Assembly: GCF_014651115.1 (NCBI RefSeq)
Contig: NZ_BMWG01000002.1
Span: 186,001-250,000, forward strand
Source of the DNA: Streptomyces inusitatus
GTDB lineage: Bacteria > Actinomycetota > Actinomycetes > Streptomycetales > Streptomycetaceae
Direction of reading: 5' to 3'
Length of the DNA: 64,000 nt
Below, piece by piece: positions 45,536 to 54,405 of the stretch. Each line of letters starts with the position of its first letter. The stretch's first letter is position 1. A program made the position numbers and the translations under genes. The notes beneath the pieces were generated by a model. The model was not told where the DNA came from. It saw nothing but the letters and a program-made list of their open reading frames with translations, and made no database searches.

Positions 45536-47086
45536 ATGACCCAGAGCACCACCCACTCCGCTTCCAACGCGACGCCACTGCCCTCCCCCAAGGAACGGCG
45601 CAGGCTGCGCGAGGCGAAGTCCATGAGCGAACAGGAAGTCGCGACGGCGGTGGGCGTCACCAAGGCGACCGTCCGCGCCTGGGAGACGGGCCGCAGCGAG
45701 CCCAGAGGCCGCCGTCGCGAGGCGTACGCGAAGCTGCTGGGGATCGCCTCCGGCGGCCGAGTGGCACAGACGGGCGCCGACGACGACGCCGAGGACCGTT
45801 TCTCGGCCGGGACCGAAGCCGGTCCTTCGGCGGCGATCGCCGCCGGGACCAGGACCGGGGCCACGGCCGTCTCCCGGGGCGGGGCCGTGGCCGCAGCGGA
45901 TGCGTGTACGGGTCCTGAGGCCGAACCCGGTGCCAGGTCTCTGGCCGGAGCCGGGGCCGGGGCCGCTGACGAGCGCCGGGCGGAGGCCGGGGCTGAGGTG
46001 AGAGCCGGAGCCGGGGCCGGGGCCGGGCCTCTGGCCGAGGCGGAGCCCGACGCCGGAGCCCTGGTCGGCGCGTCGGCCGGGGCGGCGCCCGGGACCGGGC
46101 CGCAGACACAGCCTCCCCCCGAAGCCGCGGGCACCGCAGCCGGGGCCGATTCGGCCCCCGGCCCGGGCGGCGCGCACGAGGGGGCGCACCCCGGACACCC
46201 GGCGGCCCCCCGGCCCACACCACCCGAACGGAGGAAGCGGCCGACCTGGGCCGAGCGGGAGCCGGAGCGGCCCCGGGCGCCCGGGGAGCCGACGCCGTCC
46301 GAGGCGTTCGACGCGCTGTACGCGCATGCCGCACCCGCCCTCGTACGCCAGGCCTTTCTGCTCTCCGGGCGGCGCGGGCTCTCGCACGAGGCCGTCGAGC
46401 GCGCCTTCCACATCGCTTGGCAGAACTGGCCGGAGGTCGCCCGCGACCGGGACCCGGTGGGGTGGGTGCGGGCCGCCGCGTACGAGTTCGCGATGTCGCC
46501 CTGGCAGCGGCTGCGGCGCGCCCACCGGCACCCGGACTCCCCGCCGCTGGAGCGTGAGCAGCGCGCGCTGCTCGACGCGCTGCTGGAGCTGCCGCCCCCG
46601 TACCGCCGGACGCTGGTGCTCTACGACGGTCTGGGCCTGGATCTGCCCGAGACCGCGGCGGAGACCGAGGCGAGCACTCCGGCGGCGGCCAACCGGGTGC
46701 TGCACGCGCGCGATGCCATCGCGCGGCGGCTGCCGGAGGTGAATTCGCCCGAGGAGCTGCATCGGCGGCTGGCCGCCCTCGCCGACGCCTGCCCGCCGCC
46801 GCAGCCGGTGCCCGCACGTTCGGTGCGGGAGGGCAGTGAGCGGCTGGTGTGGTTCTGGACGCGGACCGCGCTCACCGTCACCGCGCTGATCGTCGGGGCG
46901 ACCGGCTTCACCCTGGCCACCGCGCCGAGCCAGTACGAACCGGAGGTCTCCCCGGGGCAGCGGGTCGAGGGCATCCCGGCGCACGCCGGGCCGCAGCCGC
47001 TGACCGACCGGGGCAGAGAGCTGCGGGAGCGGCTGCTGTCCGAGCCGGCGCACGGCCCGGGGCGGCTGGTGCCGCGGATTCCGTGA
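45536..47086 (+). CDS. HTH (XRE-type) - sigma-70-like - membrane helix fusion protein
   Basis: N-terminal HTH (KERRRLREAKSMSEQEVATA, VGVTKATVRAWETGRSEPRG), then about 150 Ala/Gly/Glu-rich residues, then an ECF-sigma-like module with region 2 (EAFDALYAHAAPALVRQAFL, AFHIAWQNWPEVARDRDPVG) and region 4 (ALLDALLELPPPYRRTLVLY), and a membrane helix (ALTVTALIVGATGFTLATAP) near the C-terminus. The ATG at 45536 has GGGAG upstream. This combination in one chain is unusual; a membrane-tethered regulator is inferred. Confidence 0.87.
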   Translation: MTQSTTHSASNATPLPSPKERRRLREAKSMSEQEVATAVGVTKATVRAWETGRSEPRGRRREAYAKLLGIASGGRVAQTGADDDAEDRFSAGTEAGPSAAIAAGTRTGATAVSRGGAVAAADACTGPEAEPGARSLAGAGAGAADERRAEAGAEVRAGAGAGAGPLAEAEPDAGALVGASAGAAPGTGPQTQPPPEAAGTAAGADSAPGPGGAHEGAHPGHPAAPRPTPPERRKRPTWAEREPERPRAPGEPTPSEAFDALYAHAAPALVRQAFLLSGRRGLSHEAVERAFHIAWQNWPEVARDRDPVGWVRAAAYEFAMSPWQRLRRAHRHPDSPPLEREQRALLDALLELPPPYRRTLVLYDGLGLDLPETAAETEASTPAAANRVLHARDAIARRLPEVNSPEELHRRLAALADACPPPQPVPARSVREGSERLVWFWTRTALTVTALIVGATGFTLATAPSQYEPEVSPGQRVEGIPAHAGPQPLTDRGRELRERLLSEPAHGPGRLVPRIP

Positions 47087-47090
47087 CAGA

Positions 47091-47141
47091 CGCGTCCGGG
47101 CCCGCACCCCCGGTGAGGGGGCGCGGGCCCGGACGCGTTTT
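47091..47141 (+). terminator. Intrinsic terminator between convergent HTH-sigma gene and sucD
   Basis: CGCGTCCGGGCCCGC pairs perfectly over 15 bp with GCGGGCCCGGACGCG and is followed by TTTT, a rarer textbook-type terminator for this organism. It begins 4 nt after the stop codon and can also stop sucCD transcripts. Confidence 0.88.
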
Positions 47142-47157
47142 ACCGCTCTGTGTCGCC

Positions 47158-47200
47158 TGTACTGCTACTGCTACTGCTACTGCTACCGGTAGTGCTACCG
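47158..47200. repeat. Hexanucleotide repeat at the 3' end of sucD
   Basis: CTGCTA occurs about four to five times in a row, followed by two copies of a CTACCGGTA-like unit, ending just before the sucD stop codon on the minus strand. Confidence 0.85.
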
Positions 47201-47209
47201 GTATCGGCG

Positions 47210-48094
47210 TCAGCCGTTGAGCAGCTCGCGCGCCAGCTTGGCCGTCTCGGTCGGGGTCTTGCCGACCTTGACGCCTGCGGCCTCAAGGGCCTCCTTCTTG
47301 GCCTGCGCGGTGCCGGAGGAGCCCGACACGATGGCGCCGGCGTGGCCCATGGTCTTGCCCTCGGGGGCGGTGAAGCCCGCGACATAACCGACGACCGGCT
47401 TGGTGACGTTCGCCTTGATGAAGTCGGCGGCACGCTCCTCGGCGTCGCCGCCGATCTCGCCGATCATCACGATCAGCTCGGTGTCCGGGTCGGCCTCGAA
47501 GGCGGCCAGGGCGTCGATGTGGGTGGTGCCCACGACCGGGTCGCCACCGATGCCGACGGCCGAGGAGAAGCCGATGTCACGCAGCTCGTACATCATCTGG
47601 TAGGTCAGCGTGCCGGACTTGGAGACCAGTCCGATACGGCCGGGCTTGGTGATGTCGCCCGGGATGATGCCGGCGTTGGACTGACCGGGAGTGATCAGAC
47701 CGGGGCAGTTCGGACCGATGATCCGGGTCTTGTTGCCCTTGCTGATGGCGTACGCCCAGAAGGCGGCCGAGTCGTGGACCGCGATGCCCTCGGTGATGAC
47801 GACGGCGAGCGGGATCTCGGCGTCGATCGCCTCGATGACAGCGGCCTTGGAGAAGGCCGGCGGCACGAAGAGGACGGAGACGTCGGCCCCGGTCTTCTCC
47901 ATCGCCTCGGCGACCGTGCCGAATACCGGTACCTCGGTGCCGTCGAAGTCGACCGTCGTACCGGCCTTGCGCGGGTTCACACCGCCGACGATGTTGGTGC
48001 CGTCACCCAGCATGAGCTTGGTGTGCTTCATGCCCGTGGCACCGGTCATGCCCTGGACAATGACCTTGCTGTCCTTGGTCAGGAAGATAGCCAT
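47210..48094 (-). CDS. sucD: Succinyl-CoA synthetase alpha subunit
   Basis: Makes ATP or GTP from succinyl-CoA with SucC. It has the CoA-binding start [33 protein letters not shown], and the phospho-His motif [18 protein letters not shown]. 294 residues, complete. It lies 14 nt after sucC, forming one operon. Confidence 0.97.
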   Translation of the reverse strand: MAIFLTKDSKVIVQGMTGATGMKHTKLMLGDGTNIVGGVNPRKAGTTVDFDGTEVPVFGTVAEAMEKTGADVSVLFVPPAFSKAAVIEAIDAEIPLAVVITEGIAVHDSAAFWAYAISKGNKTRIIGPNCPGLITPGQSNAGIIPGDITKPGRIGLVSKSGTLTYQMMYELRDIGFSSAVGIGGDPVVGTTHIDALAAFEADPDTELIVMIGEIGGDAEERAADFIKANVTKPVVGYVAGFTAPEGKTMGHAGAIVSGSSGTAQAKKEALEAAGVKVGKTPTETAKLARELLNG

Positions 48095-48108
48095 GGTGGT
48101 CTGATCCC

Positions 48109-49284
48109 TTACTTCGCCGCGAGCTCGGCGGCCTTGTCGGCCGCGCCGTCCATGGTGTCCACGCGCTGCACGAGCGGGTGGTTGGCGTCGGAAAGGATCT
48201 TGCGACCCAGCTCCGCGTTGTTGCCGTCGAGGCGCACGACGAGGGGCTTGGTGACGTCCTCGCCCTTCGCCTTCAGCAGCTCCAGAGCCTGGACGATGCC
48301 CTTGGCGACCTCGTCGCAGGCGGTGATGCCGCCGAAGACGTTGACGAAGACGGACTTGACGTCCGGGTCGCCGAGGATGATCTCCAGGCCGTTCGCCATG
48401 ACCTCGGCGGAAGCGCCGCCGCCGATGTCGAGGAAGTTGGCGGGCTTGACGCCGCCGTGGTTCTCACCGGCGTAGGCGACGACGTCGAGGGTCGACATGA
48501 CCAGACCCGCGCCGTTGCCGATGATGCCGACCTCGCCGTCGAGCTTGACGTAGTTGAGGTTCTTGGCCTTGGCGGCGGCCTCCAGCGGGTTCGCCGCGGC
48601 CTTGTCCTCCAGCGCCTCGTGCTCCGGCTGGCGGAAGTCGGCGTTCTCGTCGAGGGAGACCTTGCCGTCGAGCGCGATGACGCGTCCGTCGGCGACCTTG
48701 GCCAGCGGGTTGACCTCGATGAGGAGGGCGTCCTCGGCGATGAAGGTCTTCCAGAGGGTCACCAGGATGTCGGCGACCTGGTCGGCGACCTCCGCCGGGA
48801 ACTTCGCGGCCGCGACGATCTCGCGGGCCTTCTCCAGGCCGACGCCCTCATTGGCGTTGACCGGGATCTTCGCGAGGGCCTCGGGCTTGTTGGCCGCGAC
48901 CTCCTCGATGTCCATGCCGCCCTCTACGGAGGCCATGGCCAGGAAGGTGCGGTTGGTGCGGTCGAGGAGGTACGAGACGTAGTACTCCTCGGCGATGTCG
49001 GGCGCGGTCTCCGCCAGCATGACCTTGTGGACCGTGTGGCCCTTGATGTCCATGCCGAGGATCTGACCGGCCTTCTCGACCGCGTCATCCGGGCTGGAGG
49101 CCAGCTTCACGCCACCGGCCTTGCCGCGGCCGCCGACCTTCACCTGCGCCTTGACGACCGAACGGCCGCCGAGACGCTCGGTCACCGCGCGCGCCGCCTC
49201 AGGCGTGTCGATGACTTCACCGGCCAGCACCGGTACACCGTGCTTGGCGAAGAGATCCCTCGCCTGGTACTCGAACAGGTCCAC
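48109..49284 (-). CDS. sucC: Succinyl-CoA synthetase beta subunit
   Basis: ATP-grasp subunit of the same enzyme: [45 protein letters not shown]-type [18 protein letters not shown], and [20 protein letters not shown]. The GTG at 49284 (VDLFEYQ) gives 391 residues, matching other streptomycete SucC proteins. The 260-nt upstream gap includes an inverted repeat. Confidence 0.97.
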   Translation of the reverse strand: MDLFEYQARDLFAKHGVPVLAGEVIDTPEAARAVTERLGGRSVVKAQVKVGGRGKAGGVKLASSPDDAVEKAGQILGMDIKGHTVHKVMLAETAPDIAEEYYVSYLLDRTNRTFLAMASVEGGMDIEEVAANKPEALAKIPVNANEGVGLEKAREIVAAAKFPAEVADQVADILVTLWKTFIAEDALLIEVNPLAKVADGRVIALDGKVSLDENADFRQPEHEALEDKAAANPLEAAAKAKNLNYVKLDGEVGIIGNGAGLVMSTLDVVAYAGENHGGVKPANFLDIGGGASAEVMANGLEIILGDPDVKSVFVNVFGGITACDEVAKGIVQALELLKAKGEDVTKPLVVRLDGNNAELGRKILSDANHPLVQRVDTMDGAADKAAELAAK

Positions 49285-49349
49285 GCGCGTCCGTCCCTTT
49301 TCTGATGATCGCGGTTCGTTTTCTGCGTGGGCGTGCCGCGAAGGGCAAC

Positions 49350-49365
49350 GTGACTGCGATGTCAC
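49350..49365. promoter_or_regulatory. Inverted repeat upstream of sucCD
   Basis: GTGAC-N6-GTCAC lies about 65 nt before the sucC start. It could be a regulator site, but the spacing is not the Crp type (GTGA-N6-TCAC), and I do not recognise the protein. Confidence 0.35.
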
Positions 49366-49544
49366 AAGGGAGGCGCGCACGGTGTCCGGGCACGCGGCAT
49401 GTCCGCCTCGCAGAGTATCCCCGTGGCCCGTACCTCCCTAAATCCCAGCTCACACATCAGTGGTGAGAACGGTCACAGATGCGAAAGGGGTCTGGGGCCT
49501 GCGATCCGAATATCCGTGCCCCGGGAGGACGCCGGAGACCGGGA

Positions 49545-50714
49545 TCAGGGATCGGGTACGGGCAGCGGGCGCTTCTCCATCGCGGCGGCCATGACCTCGG
49601 GGAAGAGGTCCGGCGTACAGGCGAACGCGGGAACGCCCAGGGCGGCGAGGGCGGCGGCGTGCTCCCTGTCGTACGCGGGCGTGCCTTCGTCGGAGAGCGC
49701 CAGCAGCGTGACGAACCGCACCCCGGACGCCTTCATCGCCGCCACCCGCTTGAGCATCTCGTCCCGTATCCCGCCCTCGTACAGATCGCTGATCAGCACG
49801 AGGACGGTCTCGGCCGGTCTGGTGATCCGCGACTGGCAGTGGGCGAGGGCGCGGTTGATGTCGGTGCCGCCGCCGAGCCGGGTGCCGAAGAGCACGTCGA
49901 CCGGGTCGTCCAGGCGGTCGGTGAGGTCCACGACCGAGGTGTCGAAGACGACGAGCCGGGTGTGGAGGGAGGGCATGGAGGCGAGGACCGCGCCGAAGAC
50001 GGCGGCGTGGACGACGGAGGCGGCCATCGAGCCCGACTGGTCCACGCAGAGCACCACGTCCTTGCGCACGGACCGGGACGCGCGCCCGTGGCCGACGAGC
50101 CGCTCGGGGACGACGGTGCGGAGCTCGGGCAGGTAGTTCTTGAGGTTGGCCCGGACGGTGCGGTCCCAGTCGATGTCCCGGTGCCGGGGCCGGCTGGTCC
50201 TGGCGGACCGGTCGAGGGCCCCGGTGAGGGTGGAGCGGGTGCGGGTGGCGAGTCGCTTCTCCAGCTCGGCGACGACTTTGCGCACCACGGCGCGGGCGGT
50301 CTCCCTGGTGGTCTCGGGCATGGCCTTGTTGAGCGAGAGGAGGGTGCCGACGAGTTGGACGTCGGGCTCGACCGCGTCCAGCATCTCCGGCTCCAGAAGC
50401 AGTCGGGAGAGGCCGAGCCGGTCGATGGCGTCGCGCTGCATGATCTGGACGACGGAGCCGGGGAAGTAGCGGCGGATGTCGCCGAGCCAGCGGGCGACGG
50501 AGGGCGCGGACGCCCCGAGCCCGCCGGCGCGGCCCCGGCCGCCGGTGCTCCCCGGCCCCTCCTGACCGCCGTAGAGGGCGGTCAGGGCTCCGTCGACGGC
50601 CAGGTCCGTCCCGGTGAGCGGGCGGCCGGTGCCGTCGGCCGGACCCCCGCCGAGTACCAGCCGCCACCTTCGCACCCGCTCGTCCTGGCCCGTCGGCTCT
50701 GCCGTCCGGCTCAT
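49545..50714 (-). CDS. von Willebrand factor A (MIDAS) protein of the MoxR/DUF5682 cluster
   Basis: The C-terminal VWA domain has MIDAS residues in LCVDQSGSMAAS, TSVVDLTDRLDDPVDV, GGGTDINRALAHCQ and VLISDLYEGG. The N-terminal 160 residues contain conserved helices (SVARWLGDIRRYFPGSVVQI) also found in the family. VWA proteins paired with MoxR ATPases act as cochaperones or metal-dependent adaptors. It overlaps the DUF5682 stop by 4 nt, so the three minus-strand genes are coupled. 389 residues. Confidence 0.88.
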   Translation of the reverse strand: MSRTAEPTGQDERVRRWRLVLGGGPADGTGRPLTGTDLAVDGALTALYGGQEGPGSTGGRGRAGGLGASAPSVARWLGDIRRYFPGSVVQIMQRDAIDRLGLSRLLLEPEMLDAVEPDVQLVGTLLSLNKAMPETTRETARAVVRKVVAELEKRLATRTRSTLTGALDRSARTSRPRHRDIDWDRTVRANLKNYLPELRTVVPERLVGHGRASRSVRKDVVLCVDQSGSMAASVVHAAVFGAVLASMPSLHTRLVVFDTSVVDLTDRLDDPVDVLFGTRLGGGTDINRALAHCQSRITRPAETVLVLISDLYEGGIRDEMLKRVAAMKASGVRFVTLLALSDEGTPAYDREHAAALAALGVPAFACTPDLFPEVMAAAMEKRPLPVPDP

Positions 50715-53176
50715 GCCCCCGCCTCCGTCCGTTCGCCGTGCGCGCCGCAGCGGCTGGTGTCGTCAGTACTGCCGGTGCCGGTGCCGATACCGGTGCCGAG
50801 GAGGAGCCGGAGCACCGGCAGTACGGCGTCGGCCCGCTCCCCGTGGAGACCGGGGCCGAAACCGGGGGCCGCCGGGGCGTCGGGCCGGACCGGACCGCCG
50901 CCGGAGCCGGCCGCACCGCGCCGGAACAGCTCGCCCAGGGTGTGGCGGACGGCGGGCTCATAGGCGGAGAAGGTGCGGCGCAGCAGCGGCAGGATGTCGG
51001 TGAACGCCTCGGCGGAGACTCCGGTGAGCCAGTCGTCGACCAGGGAGCGGAGCCGTTCGTCGTGGATCAGGAGCATCCCGCCGCCGGAGGCTCCCCCGAC
51101 GAAGCCCTCTATCCAGGCGGCGGCGTCGGCGGGCGGGGTGCCGGCCGAGAGAGCGAGGCTCATGTGCCCGGCGGCCTCCTCCTCGTCCAGCCGTCCGTCG
51201 TCGAGGAGGATCCGGGCGGCTCTGCCGCGTATGACCCCGGGCACTGTGTCCCGTGCGGCGAGCCGGTGGAGCGCGGAGCTCCAGCGCTCGGTGGTCTTCG
51301 AGGAGTCGGGGAGCAGGCCGATCGCGGTGTGGACGGCGTCGAGATGGCCTCGCATCCGGTCCGCGCCGTCCGCGTCGAGTCCGGTGCAGGCGGGTGGCAG
51401 GCCGACGCAGATCCGTTCGGCGAGGCCTGCCGCGACCTCGGCGAGGGCGGTGGTGTCGGTGGCCCGGACATCCCCGTATCGCAGCGAGCGGGCCAGTGCG
51501 GGGAGGGCCCGGGCCAGCTGTCCCACGTCGGTGCCGAGCGCGGCGCGGTCGGCGAGCGCGCGCATGACGACGGGCAGGGCGTCGGTGAGCCCGGCGAGCA
51601 GGCACTGCTCGGCGAGGGCGGTGAGACCGGCGAGGTCGGTCGTGCCGAGGGCCCGGTGCTCCGCCCTGGCCGTGGCGGCGGAGCGCACGGTGGTGCCCCA
51701 CGATCCGGCTTCGGCGACCCTGATGTGCAGTTCGGGGTCCCAGCGCAGCCGCCAGCTCTCCCGGAAGGTGCCGGTGCTCCCCCGGCCCTCGAAGGGTTCT
51801 CCCCAGTCGACGGAGAGCAGCCGGAGCCGGTGCAGCAGCCGGCTCCTGGCGGCGTCGGTCTCCTTGCGGAGGTCCAGCTCCAGTTCGCGCTCCAGGGCCT
51901 CGGGTCTGAGCCGCAGGGAGCGCTGTGAGCGGCTGAGGTCCCGCTGGAGGGGGACGGCGGGGGCGTCGGGCGGGACTTCGCCGAGGGCGTCCCCGACGAT
52001 CAGCCGGTCGCGGATGAGGTCGAGCGGGACGTCGGAGCCGTCGCACATGACCGCCCGGACGGCGTCGGTGGTCTCGGTGAGCCCGGCGACGGGGCGGCCG
52101 CGCAGGGCGGCGAGGGTCTCGGCGAGCCGGACGGCCTCGATGACATGGGCGGAGGAGACCGTCAGATCCTCGTCGCGCAGCAGCCCGGCGATCTTGGTCA
52201 TCCAGCGTTCGACGGGGCGGTCGGGGGCCCGGAAGAGGTGTTCGTACCACCCCGGGGAGTCGATTCCGGCGCCGTAACCGCTGTGGCGGGCGAGTCTGCG
52301 ATGGGTCCAGGGGACCCAGGTGATCTCGGTCTTGACCTTGGGGAGCCCTTTGAGGAGGGCTCTGTCGGCGGCGAGGGTGGTCCGCCGGCGGAGCGCGGGC
52401 ACGTGCCAGGCTCCGCAGACGACGGCCACCCGGTCCCCGAACTCCTTGTGCGCGGAGCGGAGCCGAAGCCTCATATGGGCTTCCCTGACGAGGTCCCGAT
52501 GGTGGCCTCCGGGGCCGTGGGCCGCTCGCAGCTCGTGCATGGCATCGGCGAGGGCGGTGAAGGGGGCGAGGGGGTCGCCGTCGCCGAGTCCGCCTCGGTG
52601 CTCGACGACGTCCTCCCACCACCGCTCGGGGTCGTCGTGTCCGGCGGTCTCGGCGAGCGCCGCGAGCGGGTCGATCCGAACGCCGTCGGCCGCCCGGCCG
52701 TCCTCGGAGCCCCGGGGCACCGCGTCCCACCCCGGGTCGGGGACGGCGTCCCATTCGGGGTCCCCCGTCGGCCGGCGGGCCGGGCGCGCTGCTCGGGGGA
52801 GGGCGGCGCGGGGTGTCTCCGGGTGGTCCGGGCGGTTCCCGTCCCTGTCCAAAGGCGTCGCCAGCGAGTTCGCCGCCGGGAGGTCGATGAAGCGCACCGG
52901 GACCCCGCGCCCCAGCGCCCAGCGGATCGCGGCCCACTCCGGGGAGAATTCGGCCAGCGGCCAGAACGCGGCCCTGCTCGGCTCGTCCACCGCGTGGGCG
53001 AGCAGCGCGACCGGGGGCCGCATCCGCTCGTCCGCCGCCAGAGCGATCAGCGCGTCGCCCTCCGGCGGTCCCTCGATCAGCACCGCCTCGGGCACGGCCG
53101 CCTCCAGCGCGGCCCGCACCGCCCGCGCCGAGCCCGGTCCGTGGTGCCGCACTCCGAGCAGCAGGGGGCCTTTCAC
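50711..53176 (-). CDS. DUF5682-family protein (large)
   Basis: The 821-residue protein is chosen to start at GTG 53176 because it overlaps the MoxR stop (GTGA) and GGGAGG precedes it. It opens LLLGVRHHGPGSARAVRAAL, then VLIEGPPEGDALIALA and VPVRFIDLPA, a His/Glu/Asp pattern reminiscent of the TraB/ChaN/erythromycin-esterase fold. The middle and C-terminal regions are helical and poorly conserved. Function is unknown. It is encoded between MoxR and VWA genes. Confidence 0.87.
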   Translation of the reverse strand: MKGPLLLGVRHHGPGSARAVRAALEAAVPEAVLIEGPPEGDALIALAADERMRPPVALLAHAVDEPSRAAFWPLAEFSPEWAAIRWALGRGVPVRFIDLPAANSLATPLDRDGNRPDHPETPRAALPRAARPARRPTGDPEWDAVPDPGWDAVPRGSEDGRAADGVRIDPLAALAETAGHDDPERWWEDVVEHRGGLGDGDPLAPFTALADAMHELRAAHGPGGHHRDLVREAHMRLRLRSAHKEFGDRVAVVCGAWHVPALRRRTTLAADRALLKGLPKVKTEITWVPWTHRRLARHSGYGAGIDSPGWYEHLFRAPDRPVERWMTKIAGLLRDEDLTVSSAHVIEAVRLAETLAALRGRPVAGLTETTDAVRAVMCDGSDVPLDLIRDRLIVGDALGEVPPDAPAVPLQRDLSRSQRSLRLRPEALERELELDLRKETDAARSRLLHRLRLLSVDWGEPFEGRGSTGTFRESWRLRWDPELHIRVAEAGSWGTTVRSAATARAEHRALGTTDLAGLTALAEQCLLAGLTDALPVVMRALADRAALGTDVGQLARALPALARSLRYGDVRATDTTALAEVAAGLAERICVGLPPACTGLDADGADRMRGHLDAVHTAIGLLPDSSKTTERWSSALHRLAARDTVPGVIRGRAARILLDDGRLDEEEAAGHMSLALSAGTPPADAAAWIEGFVGGASGGGMLLIHDERLRSLVDDWLTGVSAEAFTDILPLLRRTFSAYEPAVRHTLGELFRRGAAGSGGGPVRPDAPAAPGFGPGLHGERADAVLPVLRLLLGTGIGTGTGSTDDTSRCGAHGERTEAGA

Positions 53177-54288
53177 ACGCTCACCTCCCGGCACGCGCGG
53201 TAGAAGTCCTGCCAGCCGTCCCGCTCGCGGACCACCGTCTCCAGATACTCCTGCCAGACGACACGGTCGGACGCCGGGTCGCGCACCACCGCGCCGAGGA
53301 TCCCGGCCGCGACGTCCGCCGGCCTCAGCACCCCGTCGCCGAAGTGCGCGGCGAGCGCCAGCCCTCCGGTGACGACGGAGATCGCCTCGGCCGTGGAGAG
53401 GGTGCCGGATGGCGTCTTGATCCTGGTGCGGCCGTCGGCCGAGACGCCGTCCCGGAGTTCTCTGAAGACGGTGACGACGCGTCTGATCTCCTCAAGCCCT
53501 TCGGGGGCCGGGGGCAGATCGAGCGAGCGGCCGATCTGGCCGACGCGCCGGGAGACGATGTCGACCTCGGCCTCGGGCGTCGCGGGCAGCGGCAGCACGA
53601 CGGTGTTGAAACGGCGGCGGAGCGCTCCGGAGAGGTCGTTGACACCTCTGTCCCGGTCGTTGGCCGTGGCGATGAGATTGAATCCGCGCACCGCCTGGAC
53701 CTCCTGCCCCAGTTCGGGGACCGGCAGGCTCTTCTCGGACAGGATCGTGATCAGGCTGTCCTGCACATCCGCGGGGATCCGGGTCAGCTCCTCGACCCGC
53801 GCGGTCATGCCCTCGGACATGGCGCGCATCACGGGGCTGGGCACCAGCGCCTCGCGGCTGGGGCCGTGGGCGAGCAGCCGCGCGTAGTTCCAGCCGTAGC
53901 GGATCGCCTCTTCCGGTGTGCCCGCCGTGCCCTGGACGAGCAGGGTCGAGTCGCCGCTGACCGCGGCGGCGAGATGCTCGGAGACCCAGGTCTTGGCGGT
54001 GCCGGGCACCCCGAGGAGAAGCAGCGCCCGGTCCGTGGCGAGCGTGGTGACGGCGACCTCCACGATCCGGCGCGGGCCCACGTACTTGGGTGTGATCACG
54101 GTGGTGCCGTCCGGCAGCAGGCCGCCCAGCAGATAGGTGGAGACGGCCCACGGAGAGAGCAGCCAACCGGCCGGCCGGGGACGGTCGTCGGCCTGGGCGA
54201 GTGCTCGCAGTTCGTCCGCGAAGGCGTCTTCCGCGTGGGGCCTCAGGACCTCGGCTCCGGTGCCTACAGAGGTTTTGGACGCAGTCAT
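53173..54288 (-). CDS. MoxR-type AAA+ ATPase
   Basis: AAA+ ATPase with Walker A LLLGVPGTAKTWVSEHL, the EELTRIPADVQDSLITILSE block, sensor NLIATANDRDRGVNDLSGAL and Arg-finger ALRRRFNTVVLPLP. The ATG at 54288 follows GGGGGAGGC. It leads a three-gene operon with DUF5682 and VWA, transcribed from the divergent region at 54326-54347. MoxR proteins act as chaperone-like remodellers, often with VWA partners. 371 residues. Confidence 0.92.
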   Translation of the reverse strand: MTASKTSVGTGAEVLRPHAEDAFADELRALAQADDRPRPAGWLLSPWAVSTYLLGGLLPDGTTVITPKYVGPRRIVEVAVTTLATDRALLLLGVPGTAKTWVSEHLAAAVSGDSTLLVQGTAGTPEEAIRYGWNYARLLAHGPSREALVPSPVMRAMSEGMTARVEELTRIPADVQDSLITILSEKSLPVPELGQEVQAVRGFNLIATANDRDRGVNDLSGALRRRFNTVVLPLPATPEAEVDIVSRRVGQIGRSLDLPPAPEGLEEIRRVVTVFRELRDGVSADGRTRIKTPSGTLSTAEAISVVTGGLALAAHFGDGVLRPADVAAGILGAVVRDPASDRVVWQEYLETVVRERDGWQDFYRACREVSV

Positions 54289-54325
54289 GCCTCCCCCTTC
54301 AGATCGCTCGATCCGATGTGCTTCC

Positions 54326-54347
54326 ACACTGCACCACGCCACTGACA
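54326..54347 (-). promoter_or_regulatory. Possible PafBC-type DNA-damage promoter of the moxR operon
   Basis: On the minus strand TGTCAGTG (54347-54340), then 8 nt, then CAGTGT (54331-54326). The activator-recognition element is exact, while the -10 box differs from TANNNT at its first base. It forms a mirror image with the site driving the opposite gene. Confidence 0.55.
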
Positions 54348-54385
54348 ATCGACCGTCCGCGCAGGTCAGGGCCGATTGTCAGTGG
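54339..54385. repeat. 13-bp inverted repeat shared by two divergent promoters
   Basis: CCACTGACAATCG (54339-54351) and CGATTGTCAGTGG (54373-54385) are perfect inverted copies with a 21-nt spacer. Each contains a TGTCAGTG element facing outwards. Confidence 0.9.
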
Positions 54386-54398
54386 TGGCACCTAACGT
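54377..54398 (+). promoter_or_regulatory. PafBC-type (RecA-NDp) DNA-damage promoter of the SWIM-like gene
   Basis: TGTCAGTG (54377-54384), exactly 8 nt, then TAACGT (54393-54398) fits the actinobacterial LexA-independent damage promoter TGTCRGTG-N8-TANNNT. The ATG at 54406 is 7 nt beyond the -10, so the mRNA would be leaderless. Confidence 0.82.
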
Positions 54399-54405
54399 CG
54401 TGGGC

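Noticed and set aside
49350..49365. Crp site upstream of sucC
   Set aside because: The half-sites GTGAC/GTCAC are present, but the spacing between GTGA and TCAC is 8 and not 6.
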